Below are positions 16,910 to 25,934 of a stretch of DNA of 64,000 nt, in pieces; the stretch's first letter is position 1; each line of letters opens with the position of its first letter. A program made the position numbers and the translations under genes. Source of the DNA: Ancrocorticia sp047602305. Lineage in GTDB: Bacteria; Actinomycetota; Actinomycetes; Actinomycetales; Actinomycetaceae. Below the pieces are notes generated by a model. That model ran no database searches, was not told the origin of the DNA, and saw only the letters and a list, made by a program, of their open reading frames with translations. The stretch spans positions 3,596,001 to 3,660,000 of the forward strand of contig JASGHO010000001.1 of the NCBI GenBank assembly GCA_047602305.1, in the 5' to 3' direction.

Positions 16910-17152
16910 TGCTCCGGTACCTGGTGACTTACGTTGGGGCGGTTCACAGCGGTTCCGGATGCCTCGTGCGCGAGACTGGGAACGAGACTTCCGGACGCTA
17001 TGACGATATATCGGCATACAGATGGCGTATTGGGTTACACCGTATCGAGTAACCGAGCGTTCATCTCAAACCCAAGACCTCATTTCAAACCCAAGACCTC
17101 GTCGTAGTTACCTAACAAGACAGCTATCTCCATACCGGTCACCATCGGAAAA

Positions 17153-17253
17153 CCCGCAAACACGAAAACTGAAAACCCGCAAACACGAAAACTGAAAACC
17201 CGCAAACACGAAAACTGAAAACCCGCAAACACGAAAACTGAAAACCCGCAAAC
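17153..17253. repeat. 23-bp tandem repeats upstream of the DUF4143 gene
   Basis: Four identical units beginning CCCGCAAACACG start at 17153, 17176, 17199 and 17222, with a partial fifth at 17245. The AT-rich, iteron-like array ends about 130 bases before the DUF4143 start. It could be an operator array or a slippage product. Confidence 0.85.
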
Positions 17254-17381
17254 GTGTTAGTCTAATGGTGAGGGCGTTGTTTGGACTATCGATTAAGGCT
17301 CGAGGGTTCCCGTCTTGTCTTCTTCAAAACTAACTTGCGCTACTGCATAAGGGATTTCGTAGAGGAATGCGAGGAGATGGT

Positions 17382-18617
17382 ATGCGAGAGTATTGGCCGC
17401 GAGCGGCAGATGTACGGGTGAAGCGCAGTCTCGGTGCACTTGGTGGTGTGCTGATTGATGGTCCTCGTGCGTGTGGAAAGTCTGCTACTGCGAATTTTCA
17501 TGCGGCTAGTTCGGTTCGTCTGGATGCGGATCCACAGCTCCTCGAACTCGCACAAATTCTCCCCGCTCAGGTATTGGAGGGGCCGACCCCTCGTGCTGTT
17601 GACGAATGGCAACTTGCTCCGGGGCTATGGAATGTTGCCAGGGCTCTTATAGACGAGCGTCAAGAGGTGGGGCAGTTCATTCTTACAGGTTCGGCAACTC
17701 CGCCTGACGATGTCACTCGGCATTCTGGTGCCGGAAGATTTGGCAGGATTCGGCTTCGTACTATGAGTTTGTATGAGAGCCGCGATTCCACTGGGACAGT
17801 TAGTCTCGAAGGCCTGTTGAATGGTGAGCAACCGGCAGGTCTGGGTGGTCCTACCGTTCCAGAGTATGTGGATTTGATCGTGCGAGGCGGGTGGCCAGCC
17901 CTTGCTACGGGTATCAGCACCGACACACATGAGTATCTTTCGGCATACGTCGACAGTGTTACCCGGGCAGAAGTACTTACGGGAGAATTTCAACCTGAGC
18001 CAGTCCGGATGTTGGCTCTCTTGAGGGCTCTGGCTCGAAACTGTGCCACGGAGACCAGCCAATCTAAGCTAGCGGCTGAGGCGGAGATTAGTTCAGTATC
18101 TGTCCGCAAGTATCTCGTCACTCTCACCCGTTTGTTCGTTCTTGAGGAGCAGTTCGCCTGGTCACCTCGTTTGCGTTCTGCGGTTCGGAAGCGGGTACGT
18201 CCGAAGTGGCACTTCGTAGACCCATCTCTTGCAGCCCATCTGCTTGGCGGTTCGCCGTCGCGTTTCTTGAATGATTTGGAGACTCTTGGATTCCTTTTCG
18301 AGTCCCTGTGCATTCGGGATCTGAGGGTCTACAGCCAACTTCTGGATGGCACGGTCCTTCATTATCGTGACGAAAATGGTTTGGAGGTGGATGCCATCGT
18401 TGAGCTTCGTGACGGCTCGTGGGCGGCTTTTGAGATCAAGCTTGGCGGTAAAGCTGCCATTGAGACTGCTGCGCGGAGCTTGAACGCGCTGGTTAAGAAG
18501 TTGTCTGATGAGGAGCGGCAGAGGATGCGTAGTCTCAACGTTCTGACGGCGGGGACTGCGAGCTACCCGCGTCCGGATGGAGTCAATGTGATTAGTCTGG
18601 GGCACCTGCGACCGTAG
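17382..18617 (+). CDS. AAA_14/DUF4143 family ATPase
   Basis: This 411-residue protein has a variant Walker A VLIDGPRACGKSATANF near residue 27, Walker B-like RAVDEWQLAP near 75, sensor-like QFILTGSATPP, and a C-terminal DUF4143 domain with a winged-helix segment (SQSKLAAEAEISSVSVRKYLVTL). It ends in a PD-(D/E)xK-like stretch, VDAIVELRDGSWAAFEIKLG near 340. Members are common in accessory DNA of actinobacteria, and their role is not known. AGGAG eight bases before the ATG at 17382 favours this start over 17367. Lower GC than the flanking core genes and the neighbouring repeats suggest transfer. Confidence 0.82.
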   Translation: MREYWPRAADVRVKRSLGALGGVLIDGPRACGKSATANFHAASSVRLDADPQLLELAQILPAQVLEGPTPRAVDEWQLAPGLWNVARALIDERQEVGQFILTGSATPPDDVTRHSGAGRFGRIRLRTMSLYESRDSTGTVSLEGLLNGEQPAGLGGPTVPEYVDLIVRGGWPALATGISTDTHEYLSAYVDSVTRAEVLTGEFQPEPVRMLALLRALARNCATETSQSKLAAEAEISSVSVRKYLVTLTRLFVLEEQFAWSPRLRSAVRKRVRPKWHFVDPSLAAHLLGGSPSRFLNDLETLGFLFESLCIRDLRVYSQLLDGTVLHYRDENGLEVDAIVELRDGSWAAFEIKLGGKAAIETAARSLNALVKKLSDEERQRMRSLNVLTAGTASYPRPDGVNVISLGHLRP

Positions 18618-18682
18618 TCGGCGGAATCCCTATAGTTTCCGACGACCTTCCCCGCCCCGACCCCAGCCATCCCGCCACGAGC

Positions 18683-18883
18683 CTAGATTTCGAGCCCGAG
18701 GTCCAGTTCGAGTTGCCCTTCGTGCAGCTTCTTCCGCCCGGTTTCCATGAGGGCCGCGAGCTCTGTTTCGTTGTGCGCTGACCCCAAGTGTTCCAGTACT
18801 CGCACACGACCGTGCCGTTTGATGACGATTTGTACTGCGGTCGCGCCCGAGGAGGTGCGGACTTTACGAAGTTTGGCGGGCAT
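18683..18883 (-). pseudogene. IS1634-family transposase, N-terminal remnant
   Basis: The 66-residue frame MPAKLRKVRTSSGATAVQIV ... EHLGSAHNETELAALMETGRKKL ... LELDLGLEI matches the conserved N-terminus of IS1634-type DDE transposases, which are normally 500 or more residues. It ends in a stop codon after the ELDLG stretch, and nothing downstream resembles the catalytic domain, so this is a broken copy. It lies just outside the CRISPR island's left end. Confidence 0.75.
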
Positions 18884-19061
18884 ACTTCATCGTAAGGCAT
18901 GTTCTGGCACGTCAGGCCCGTACACACACTTTTTGTCGACGACGACGCCCCACCCCTCGCCTCTGCCGCCCCGGGTTGGTGCTGGTCACTTACGACTGCT
19001 GTGGATAACTGAAATCTAGTCGGAACCAGCCGATAGGCTTGGAATGGCCCTTCGCGGTAAA

Positions 19062-19097
19062 CCCCCACATCCACTGTTTGCTAGCACTGTGGAGGGG
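19062..19097 (+). promoter_or_regulatory. Conserved 5' hairpin before microprotein copy 1
   Basis: CCCCCACA pairs with TGTGGAGGGG (one bulged A). The matching hairpin at 36613-36648 has CCCCCACG paired with CGTGGAGGG, so the closing A-T pair is replaced by G-C. This compensatory change supports a real RNA stem. It lies in about 120 conserved bases that begin with GTGGATAACTGAAATC. Confidence 0.6.
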
Positions 19098-19119
19098 ATA
19101 CCTAAAGGGGGTGATACCA

Positions 19120-19257
19120 ATGGCAAAGAAGTCTCGAAAGGGACGGAAGCTGACGGGCAAGCAAAAGGCCCAGATCTGGTGCGAAGTAGTTAGGCACATC
19201 GCGCCGATGATCCAGGCCCTTGCTTTTCTGCTAGCCGTCCTCATCCTTATCGGATAA
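19120..19257 (+). CDS. CRISPR-distal microprotein, copy 1 (45 residues, basic N-terminus plus membrane segment)
   Basis: I do not recognise this family. Residues 1-18 are strongly basic (KKSRKGRKLTGKQK). Residues 27-45 are a hydrophobic segment (IAPMIQALAFLLAVLILIG) able to span a membrane. AAAGGGGGTGAT, almost the complement of the 16S rRNA end, precedes the ATG at ideal distance. A second copy of equal length (29 of 45 residues identical, no gap) sits in the same place beside array 2. Six of the shared codons differ only synonymously. The gene reads towards the array, whose own transcript is predicted to come from the other side. A peptide toxin, membrane anchor or regulator are all possible. 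Confidence 0.6.
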   Translation: MAKKSRKGRKLTGKQKAQIWCEVVRHIAPMIQALAFLLAVLILIG

Positions 19258-19280
19258 GGACCTCCCTGCGGTAAAGCCGG

Positions 19281-19312
19281 GGGAGCCAAGCACTTAGGAC
19301 TGCTTGGCTCCC
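19281..19312 (+). terminator. Conserved hairpin between microprotein 1 and array 1
   Basis: A perfect 12-bp stem, GGGAGCCAAGCA with TGCTTGGCTCCC, and an 8-base loop. The identical stem with a different loop recurs at 36837-36867. It could end the microprotein mRNA, the opposing array transcript, or both. Confidence 0.7.
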
Positions 19313-19392
19313 TTCCATTATGCCACCAAGGTAGTAGCAGAGGTCAATGTCGATCCTGTGAGATCGAGGCCGAGTTCGAACCTCCCAGACGT

Positions 19393-22300
19393 TCTCAAAT
19401 TCGCCCTATGCGATGAGGTCCTTTCGGACCTCGATGATCCGTCGCTCTCGCCCGAGAAGATCGAGGTTTCAATTCGCCCTATGCGATGAGGAGCCTTCGG
19501 CCGCAGAGGAATTCGCAGCAACAGTTGAGGCATACAACTAGTTTCAATTCGCCCTATGCGATGAGGAGCCTTCGGCCCACCCGTCGCCACAACGGTTGTT
19601 TGCAGTCCTCAGGTTTCAATTCGCCCTATGCGATGAGGAGCCTTCGGCCTGCGGGTGACCCGGGTAATTCGCCCGGTGACCTCCGAGTTTCAATTCGCCC
19701 TATGCGATGAGGAGCCTTCGGCCAGCAATGAATGCGTGGGGAGGTATAGTCACAGTTTCAATTCGCCCTATGCGATGAGGAGCCTTCGGCCCCGACAAAA
19801 CTAGTTGAGACAGAACGACTCTTTGTTTCAATTCGCCCTATGCGATGAGGAGCCTTCGGCCCCATCGACGACTCCCCTAAAGGGGATGGCGACCGAAGTT
19901 TCAATTCGCCCTATGCGATGAGGAGCCTTCGGCCCCCACCCCAAGCCCGACCGAGGAGCCGACGGAACCACGTTTCAATTCGCCCTATGCGATGAGGAGC
20001 CTTCGGCCGAAGCATGGAAGGGATGCACATTAATCTCGCCGCGTTTCAATTCGCCCTTTGCGATGAGGTCCTTTCGGACTCCGCCAACGAGTGCGATCCC
20101 GAAACGACCGGATAGTTTCAATTCGCCCTATGCGATGGGGAGCCTTTGGCCGCCTTTTTTGATACCGAACGGGAACTCGTCACCGTTTCAATTCGCCCTA
20201 TGCGATGGGGAGCCTTCGGCCCAGGCCCGACTGCATGGGGATGTGTTCGTTGTGTTTCAATTCGCCCTTTGCGATGAGGTCCTTTCGGACAAGAGTTGAA
20301 GACAGTCGGGATCACTGTTGAGTTTCAATTCGCCCTATGCGATGAGGTCCTTTCGGACATGGAGGCAGGACGCGCGCGTGGGCCTCTGTGTTTCAATTCG
20401 CCCTATGCGATGAGGTCCTTTCGGACAGGACGGGTCCGTAGCGGGTGATATCTTTGCGCTCGGTTTCAATTCGCCCTATGCGATGAGGTCCTTTCGGACT
20501 ACGAGAACAGACGGCTACGTGGCGTGTTGATGTTTCAATTCGCCCTTTGCGATGAAGTCCTTTCGGACCTGACCGTTTTACCGCGAGCTTCCCTTATCTG
20601 GAGTTTCAATTCGCCCTTTGCGATGAAGTCCTTTCGGACGTGATCGTCAAGATTGACCAGCGTTGGACGGCTGTTTCAATTCGCCCTTTGCGATGAAGTC
20701 CTTTCGGACTACAGCAAAAGACAACGCTCAGGCGTGTTTTACGGGTTTCAATTCGCCCTATGCGATGAGGGGCCTTCGGCCTGGCCATTGGTAGTGCTCT
20801 GCTGGTTCGTCCCAGGTTTCAATTCGCCCTATGCGATGAGGAGCCTTCGGCCGTTGTGATTTTTACAACATGGCAATGATGTTGCCGTTTCAATTCGCCC
20901 TATGCGATGAGGAGCCTTCGGCCAAAACAAGGAAGGACGTCATGCAAAAGTTTGAGTTTCAATTCGCCCTTTGCGATTGGGAGCCTTCGGCCCAGTACAT
21001 TCTACTATGGGGACGACCTCCTGCACGTTTCAATTCGCCCTTTGCGATTGGGAGCCTTCGGCCATGCAGATATTGCACTACATCAGGATGTCGAGTTTCA
21101 ATTCGCCCTTTGCGATTGGGAGCCTTCGGCCTCGAAACATGACATGCCAACGGTGCGGGATCACCCCGTTTCAATTCGCCCTTTGCGATTGGGAGCCTTC
21201 GGCCCCCATCATTCTTTTTTGCGATTTTCCATCCGATTCGCTTCAATTCGCCCTATGCGAAGAGGTCCTTTCGGACTCGGCGTCATCGCAACTCTTTTCT
21301 TGGGTTGCAGGTTTCAATTCGCCCTATGCGATGGGGACCCTTCGGCCCCTCAAGGCGTATGCGACACACAAACGTGTGGCGTTTCAATTCGCCCTTTGCG
21401 ATTGGGAGCCTTCGGCCGTGAAGGACACCGGAAAGCCGGGTCAGTTTCAATTCGCCCTATGTGATGAGGTCCTTCCGGACTGGACCCCGCGCTGGGCCGA
21501 CTTCCTCAAGTGGTTTCAATTCGCCCTTTGCGATTGGAAGCTTTCGGCCTCGCAGGAACGGAGCAATCCCGAGTACCCATGCCGTTTCGATTCGCTCTAT
21601 GCGATTGGGAGCCTTCGGCCCGCCCGCACGAGCCGTGGGAAGCTCTTCCTGAGTACTGTTTCAATTCGCCTTTTGTGATGGGGAGCCTTCGGTCACGGGC
21701 AATCCTCCTCACGAACGCGGAACCACAGTTTCAATTCGCCCTTTGCGATTGGGAGCCTTCGGACCTTAGTGCGTGGGCATTGGAGGAATCAGGCATGTGG
21801 GTTTCAATTTGCCCTTTGCGATTGGGAGCCTTCGGCCCACATCAAAATAAAGTGGGTCGCCGAGGCTGTAGCGTTTCAATTCGCCCTTTGCGATTGGGAG
21901 CCTTCGGCCGCAATTTGACCTTCAAGGGCTTTCTTCGTGAAAAGGTTTCAATTCGCCCTTTGCGATTGGGAGCCTTCGGCCGCAAACCATAGCTATCATG
22001 GCAATAGTGGCAGCAACTGTTTCAATTCGCCCTTTGCGATTGGGAGCCTTCGGCCGGCGATGCTGGGCATTTTTATCTGGACGTCGCGACGGTTTCAATT
22101 CGCCCTTTGCGATTGGGAGCCTTCGGCCAAGGAGAAGGCGCTCGAAGCTGCAGCGAGCATTTTTTTGTTTCAATTCGCCCTTTGCGATTGGGAGCCTTCG
22201 GCCAGCCCAGCTGGTGGCGGGTGTCCTTCGTGTCTACGGTTTCAATTCGCCCTTTGCGATTGGGAGCCTTCGGCCTACGACAGGATTATGTCCGTAGCCG

Positions 22301-22635
22301 GCGAGGAGGAGTTTCAATTCGCCCTTTGCGATTGGGAGCCTTCGGCCGAGATGGTCAAGTTTCTACTCGAACACAACAACGAGGTTTCAATTCGCCCTTT
22401 GCGATTGGGAGCCTTCGGCCAACCGATGAAAAAATCGTCGGCTCACCCGCTTTCGGTTTCAATTCGCCCTTTGTGATTGGGAGCCTTCGGCCCCCAGGCG
22501 ATTCAAGTCGCACAGCGACTTGAGGGGTTTCAATTCGCCCTTTGCGATTGGGAGCCTTCGGCCCACGAACATTTACAGCGCTATGCTCGAGACTTTTGGT
22601 TTCAATTCGCCCTTTGCGATTGGGAGCCTTCGGCC
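19393..22635 (-). CRISPR. CRISPR array 1: 46 repeats of 37 bp, 45 spacers
   Basis: On the plus strand each repeat begins GTTTCAATTCGCCC; spacers are about 31-39 bases. Read on the minus strand the repeat starts with a small hairpin and ends ATTGAAAC, the classic eight-base 5' tag of type III crRNAs, so transcription is taken as leftward from the leader at the right. Repeats fall into blocks. The leader-side block (20956-22635) mostly ends GATTGGGAGCCTTCGGCC; the distal block (19466-20008) mostly ends GATGAGGAGCCTTCGGCC; others end GATGAGGTCCTTTCGGAC or GATGAAGTCCTTTCGGAC. The last distal repeat (19393-19429) is degenerate, and several repeats between 21240 and 21694 carry point changes. Confidence 0.98.
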
Positions 22636-22830
22636 CCTTGCCCAAAATCGTAGCACCTGATCAGCGGGGATACACGCGTTTTACACGCGACCCTATTTCC
22701 AACCCATAGTAGCATTATTGAAAACCTCCAAGAACGGATGTTTTTGCTGGCAGATTCATTACACGCGACCCTCGGTATTTTTTGTGGCGCAGATGAGGAT
22801 ACATTTACGTGACAAATGAGCGTCACGGGC
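22636..22830 (-). promoter_or_regulatory. CRISPR leader of array 1 with predicted promoter
   Basis: About 185 AT-rich bases next to the newest repeat are conserved with the flank of array 2 (40759-40945). On the minus strand TTCTTG (22734-22729) and TACTAT (22711-22706) are 17 bases apart; array 2 has TTTTGA and TATTAT at the same places. Two copies of TTACACGCGACCC, at about 22681 and 22762, are also kept in array 2 and may guide integration or bind a protein. Confidence 0.75.
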
Positions 22831-22941
22831 GATGAAAACCATCAATGAGCAAGAAAAGACGCGAGGTGGGGCACCGCCGTCGGAAACATTATTCAGTTAC
22901 CAATCATCAAGTGTAGCCGGGCAACAAATCGAGCCGAACAC

Positions 22942-22975
22942 GCCGCCCCAGCCCACTCAAGAGAGCTGGGGCGGC
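22942..22975 (-). terminator. Hairpin at the end of the interference operon
   Basis: GCCGCCCCAGC (22942-22952) pairs with GCTGGGGCGGC (22965-22975). The stop codon of the last cas gene lies in the loop. It separates the operon from the array leader downstream. The thymine tract is weak. Confidence 0.7.
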
Positions 22976-25374
22976 ACTGTGCGAACTCGAGTCGTATCAC
23001 TTCTGGGCTCGAGGGCGGGAAGTGTTGGATCTTTGCTGAGGTCTGGGTCCGTGCTCCTATAAAGAAGCGGTAATGCATAGCGATTGGGATTCTTGTACTT
23101 TCCAGAACGTCCGGGTATGGGTTCTCCGCGTTCGTTAGACGTGAACCATTGGAAGGTCTCCGCCTGAGGCTCCGCGGGAGTCACCCATGGGTAGTGAACG
23201 GGGGAGTCGCCGCTGAAGCCCTTGTGAGCCTTCACCATGGAGCAGTAGACCTTCGGTTCATGAGTGCGGAAATCGTCGTCGAATTTCTTCGACAAGCGGG
23301 TACAGTCGCTTTCGGAGAGCCGCTCATCAACGTGACTACTCCGGTAGCGATCGATCATTTGCTCGTTGCTTCGTACCGCCGATTCATCCCACTCAATTGA
23401 CAAGGAGACGCTACCGAAACCAAGTGGCTTTCCATGTCCGAGCCTGTGATGCCCAGCTCTTCCATCCAACTCGATGATCCATAGCAGAGCGCCAAGTTCC
23501 TGACTGCTCAAGTTCTCGAAAGTCAGATTGAAGGAGAACGTCGAATCCGGCTTCACCCAACTGTCGATCTCGGATGATGTTTGAGCCTTGGTGCCTTCGG
23601 CAGCAAGATACACCTTAGGTTTTCCATCTACTTCGGGATGTTTTCCATCGGAATCAGAACGCCAAGTCTTACTCGGAGTACTCCAATATCCCTCGGGGAA
23701 TCTTCCATGGTGAGGGTAGACCTTGTGACCGGCGAGGATATGCCTTTGAGGGTCGAAGGCATCCTTTCTCTCCGCATCCTTCAAAGTCTGGCCATTGATG
23801 CTGCGAGTATAGAAACGCGCCTGCGATTCCTTCGGCGTGCCGAGAGGAGCGAGGTGCTGCGGATAGGCGGCGAAGTCAAGGATCGGGTCCTCGCTCGTGC
23901 AGATAATCCCTCCAACGGTGAGCTGAGCGCGGTGGGCGAAACCATCCGCACCTCGCTTCTCGTTCACGCGTCCGAACACGCGGTCCGCAGGGCTGAACTG
24001 ATCAGGCGAGGCAGGAGCGCGGAACTTCTTCGGAAGAAGATCTTCGGGGCTTGCGTTGTCGATCTCGCGAGTGACCATTCCTGGGTACAAATCCGTGATG
24101 GTCCGGCTGTCCCCGTCGCCCGTGGTCCGAACGAACAGCGTCTGTCCCTTTTTCAGCTGTTTCCATCGTTTGTGGATTTCTTGGTTCTCAATTTTCGCGT
24201 AAGGAGCTACACTCAGCTCTTCCTTGGAAGGAGTGGTTCCGGGCCGTCCGGTGAAGGAGTCCAGACGGTACCGCCATTGCTCTTCCAGGAGCTTCCGGTC
24301 GTTCCCGGTCAGGATGATGACTTCGCCGGTTTCGTAGGCATCGGAGACTTCAGATTTGATGACCTTCTCGACAAAGAACCGTTCGTACTTCTTGCCATGG
24401 AAGCTGTGCCCGGTGTTGTGTAAACATCCTTGAACGAGTACCTTTTGAGGTTTTGCCCGCCAGCCTTCAAGAGGAGGCTGGTATTTGTCGGACTTCGTTG
24501 CATCATCCTCAGATTCGGAATAGCTCGAACACGGTAACCAAGCTCGTTGCCTGTCCTTACTACACAGCTGAAGCCAAACGAAAACCTCTTGGCCGAAAGG
24601 AATGTGCTGGCACTCGTCCATCGGAACAAGCACTGGGTTAGTTCTCCAGGATTTGCCCACCTTATGCTCGATCCCAGTTGATGTCGCGATCGTCAGATGA
24701 GCTTGGTTATTCTCTGTAACCTTTGCCAGAACCAGTGTTCTGGCTCCATCGGTGCTACTTCGGTACGTCAGCGGCTTTGCATGGTCGAAGACGCCGAGCC
24801 GGGAGCCAGTGGCCTGCTCGTAGAGGGAACGAAGCATTCCTTTGATGCTCGAGCCGTTGATGGCGGGCATACCGTCGGGTCCGCGCCGGACGGTCAGGAG
24901 TGCAGGTGTCTCCTTGGTAGCTTCGCGAACGCGCACTATTGGAAGGAGCGGAGTTTCCGCTTTCATGATGACCTTCAACCGTCCGGTGTAAAGCTCCTCA
25001 TGCCAACGGCTGGCTGACTTCGGAGTTCCGTCTTCCTGCCTTGACGGGTTGGTGTGAAGTGGCACGAAGTTGTACGGGTTCACGAACTCGTAGTCACTGC
25101 CGTTCACTTGGCTTTGACTCTGACCGGTGGCTCTTGGCGTTCCTGCATTCCCTCGGGTTTGTCGATCGCTAGAACGAGGACGAGAATTCTGATTCTGCTG
25201 GCCACCCCCGCGTTGCTGACCTGCGCGGTTTGCGTTGTGTGTCGGGGACGTTTGGCGACTCGGCGTGGGTGGTGGCGCAGGGGCCTTCTTTCCCGCGAAC
25301 ATACTGGGTGACGGGGCCTTCTTTGGCATGTTGCCAGGGGTTGGCCCTGGCTTCGGTGCTTGCGATTCGCTCAT
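22957..25374 (-). CDS. Type III-D RAMP protein, TIGR03986 family (Cas7-like)
   Basis: This 805-residue subunit should form part of the crRNA-bound backbone. The first 95 residues are a Pro/Gln/Ser-rich disordered extension, unusual for the family. Then FVNPYNFVPL, the family's entry motif, is followed by a RAMP fold with MPAINGSSIKGMLRSLYEQA near 175. A second conserved stretch is LGALLWIIELDGRAGHHRLGHGKPLGFGSV near 645, the glycine-rich RNA-binding loop. Its start overlaps the csx19 stop by four bases, and it is the last gene of a seven-gene operon. Assignment is by motif memory; family and order agree with type III-D loci. Confidence 0.85.
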   Translation of the reverse strand: MSESQAPKPGPTPGNMPKKAPSPSMFAGKKAPAPPPTPSRQTSPTHNANRAGQQRGGGQQNQNSRPRSSDRQTRGNAGTPRATGQSQSQVNGSDYEFVNPYNFVPLHTNPSRQEDGTPKSASRWHEELYTGRLKVIMKAETPLLPIVRVREATKETPALLTVRRGPDGMPAINGSSIKGMLRSLYEQATGSRLGVFDHAKPLTYRSSTDGARTLVLAKVTENNQAHLTIATSTGIEHKVGKSWRTNPVLVPMDECQHIPFGQEVFVWLQLCSKDRQRAWLPCSSYSESEDDATKSDKYQPPLEGWRAKPQKVLVQGCLHNTGHSFHGKKYERFFVEKVIKSEVSDAYETGEVIILTGNDRKLLEEQWRYRLDSFTGRPGTTPSKEELSVAPYAKIENQEIHKRWKQLKKGQTLFVRTTGDGDSRTITDLYPGMVTREIDNASPEDLLPKKFRAPASPDQFSPADRVFGRVNEKRGADGFAHRAQLTVGGIICTSEDPILDFAAYPQHLAPLGTPKESQARFYTRSINGQTLKDAERKDAFDPQRHILAGHKVYPHHGRFPEGYWSTPSKTWRSDSDGKHPEVDGKPKVYLAAEGTKAQTSSEIDSWVKPDSTFSFNLTFENLSSQELGALLWIIELDGRAGHHRLGHGKPLGFGSVSLSIEWDESAVRSNEQMIDRYRSSHVDERLSESDCTRLSKKFDDDFRTHEPKVYCSMVKAHKGFSGDSPVHYPWVTPAEPQAETFQWFTSNERGEPIPGRSGKYKNPNRYALPLLYRSTDPDLSKDPTLPALEPRSDTTRVRTVPPQLS

Positions 25375-25931
25375 CGTGGGTCCCTCTCTTCCCAGTTCCG
25401 TGGCCCGGCGAGTCTCTCGGCAACAATGGACACGTTGCCAAGGTCATCTTCTCTTGCGACATATTCAGTTGCCTCTAGGTAGGCACGCCCATCCAGAGGA
25501 ACCTCGATGGGGAGGTCGTACGGAGCTGCCTGACCGTCCCACATCGTCGTCCACCCTCCCGGTAAGTGTTCACGAGCTGTCCCGCGGAGGATGCGCCGTT
25601 GCTGATTCGGATGACCAACCATAGGTGTCATGTGAGGCTTGACAACGGCTGCGTCCTCAAGCTGGAACCACAGTCCGTGGTCCTCGTTCCACCACCAATG
25701 GATGTCCGCCACATCGTTGAAAAGACGGAGATCGTAAACCCACTCAAGTTGATCTGTATCAACCGGACCTCGTGACGTCCAGAGTGTGTTTCCCTCCCTA
25801 CGGACCCATGCGACAAGGTTCGGTGCTTGGATATACCCGAGCGAAGGAAGCGAGACAGCTCCTGTTTCGCGATCAGAGTCCTCGCCCGCCAAGTGGTCGA
25901 GGAGTTCCTGAAGAGTACAACGATTGCTCAT
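25371..25931 (-). CDS. csx19: Csx19-like type III-D CRISPR protein
   Basis: This 186-residue protein contains LEWVYDLRLFNDVADIHWWWNEDHGLWFQ near residue 62, a WTTMWDGQAAPYDLPIEVPL stretch and YVAREDDLGNVSIVAERL near the end. These resemble the LRLFG...LWR...W...Y...D.RL pattern of Csx19 (TIGR03984). Csx19 occurs only in type III-D loci and its role is not settled; a structural part in the effector complex is likely. It lies between two RAMP genes with a 3-base gap on one side and a 4-base overlap on the other. Confidence 0.72.
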   Translation of the reverse strand: MSNRCTLQELLDHLAGEDSDRETGAVSLPSLGYIQAPNLVAWVRREGNTLWTSRGPVDTDQLEWVYDLRLFNDVADIHWWWNEDHGLWFQLEDAAVVKPHMTPMVGHPNQQRRILRGTAREHLPGGWTTMWDGQAAPYDLPIEVPLDGRAYLEATEYVAREDDLGNVSIVAERLAGPRNWEERDPR

Positions 25932-25934
25932 GAC

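Noticed and set aside
16640..17017. An N-terminal extension or HicA partner for the HicB-like gene
   Set aside because: The 189-residue frame has no family resemblance, crosses a long inverted repeat, and the ribosome-binding site supports the short form.
19039..19257. A longer 72-codon form of the microprotein with an upstream ATG
   Set aside because: Its extra N-terminal part is not conserved in the second copy (36595 frame), whereas the ribosome-binding site and residues from 19120 and 36676 onward are.
19000..19392. The left flanks as CRISPR leaders, since they are conserved and one adjoins cas2
   Set aside because: The repeats at the left ends are degenerate, the repeat orientation gives the ATTGAAAC tag only on the minus strand, and the right flanks have the paired promoter elements. 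The left sides are therefore treated as trailers.
19466..22635. Many open frames across the CRISPR arrays that encode repeated FQFALCDE or RRLPIAKGELK peptides
   Set aside because: They are translations of the 37-bp repeats and are interrupted or shifted by each new spacer; the arrays are non-coding.
22832..23062. A 76-codon plus-strand frame overlapping the end of the TIGR03986 gene
   Set aside because: It runs antisense through the terminator and the last codons of a well-supported gene.
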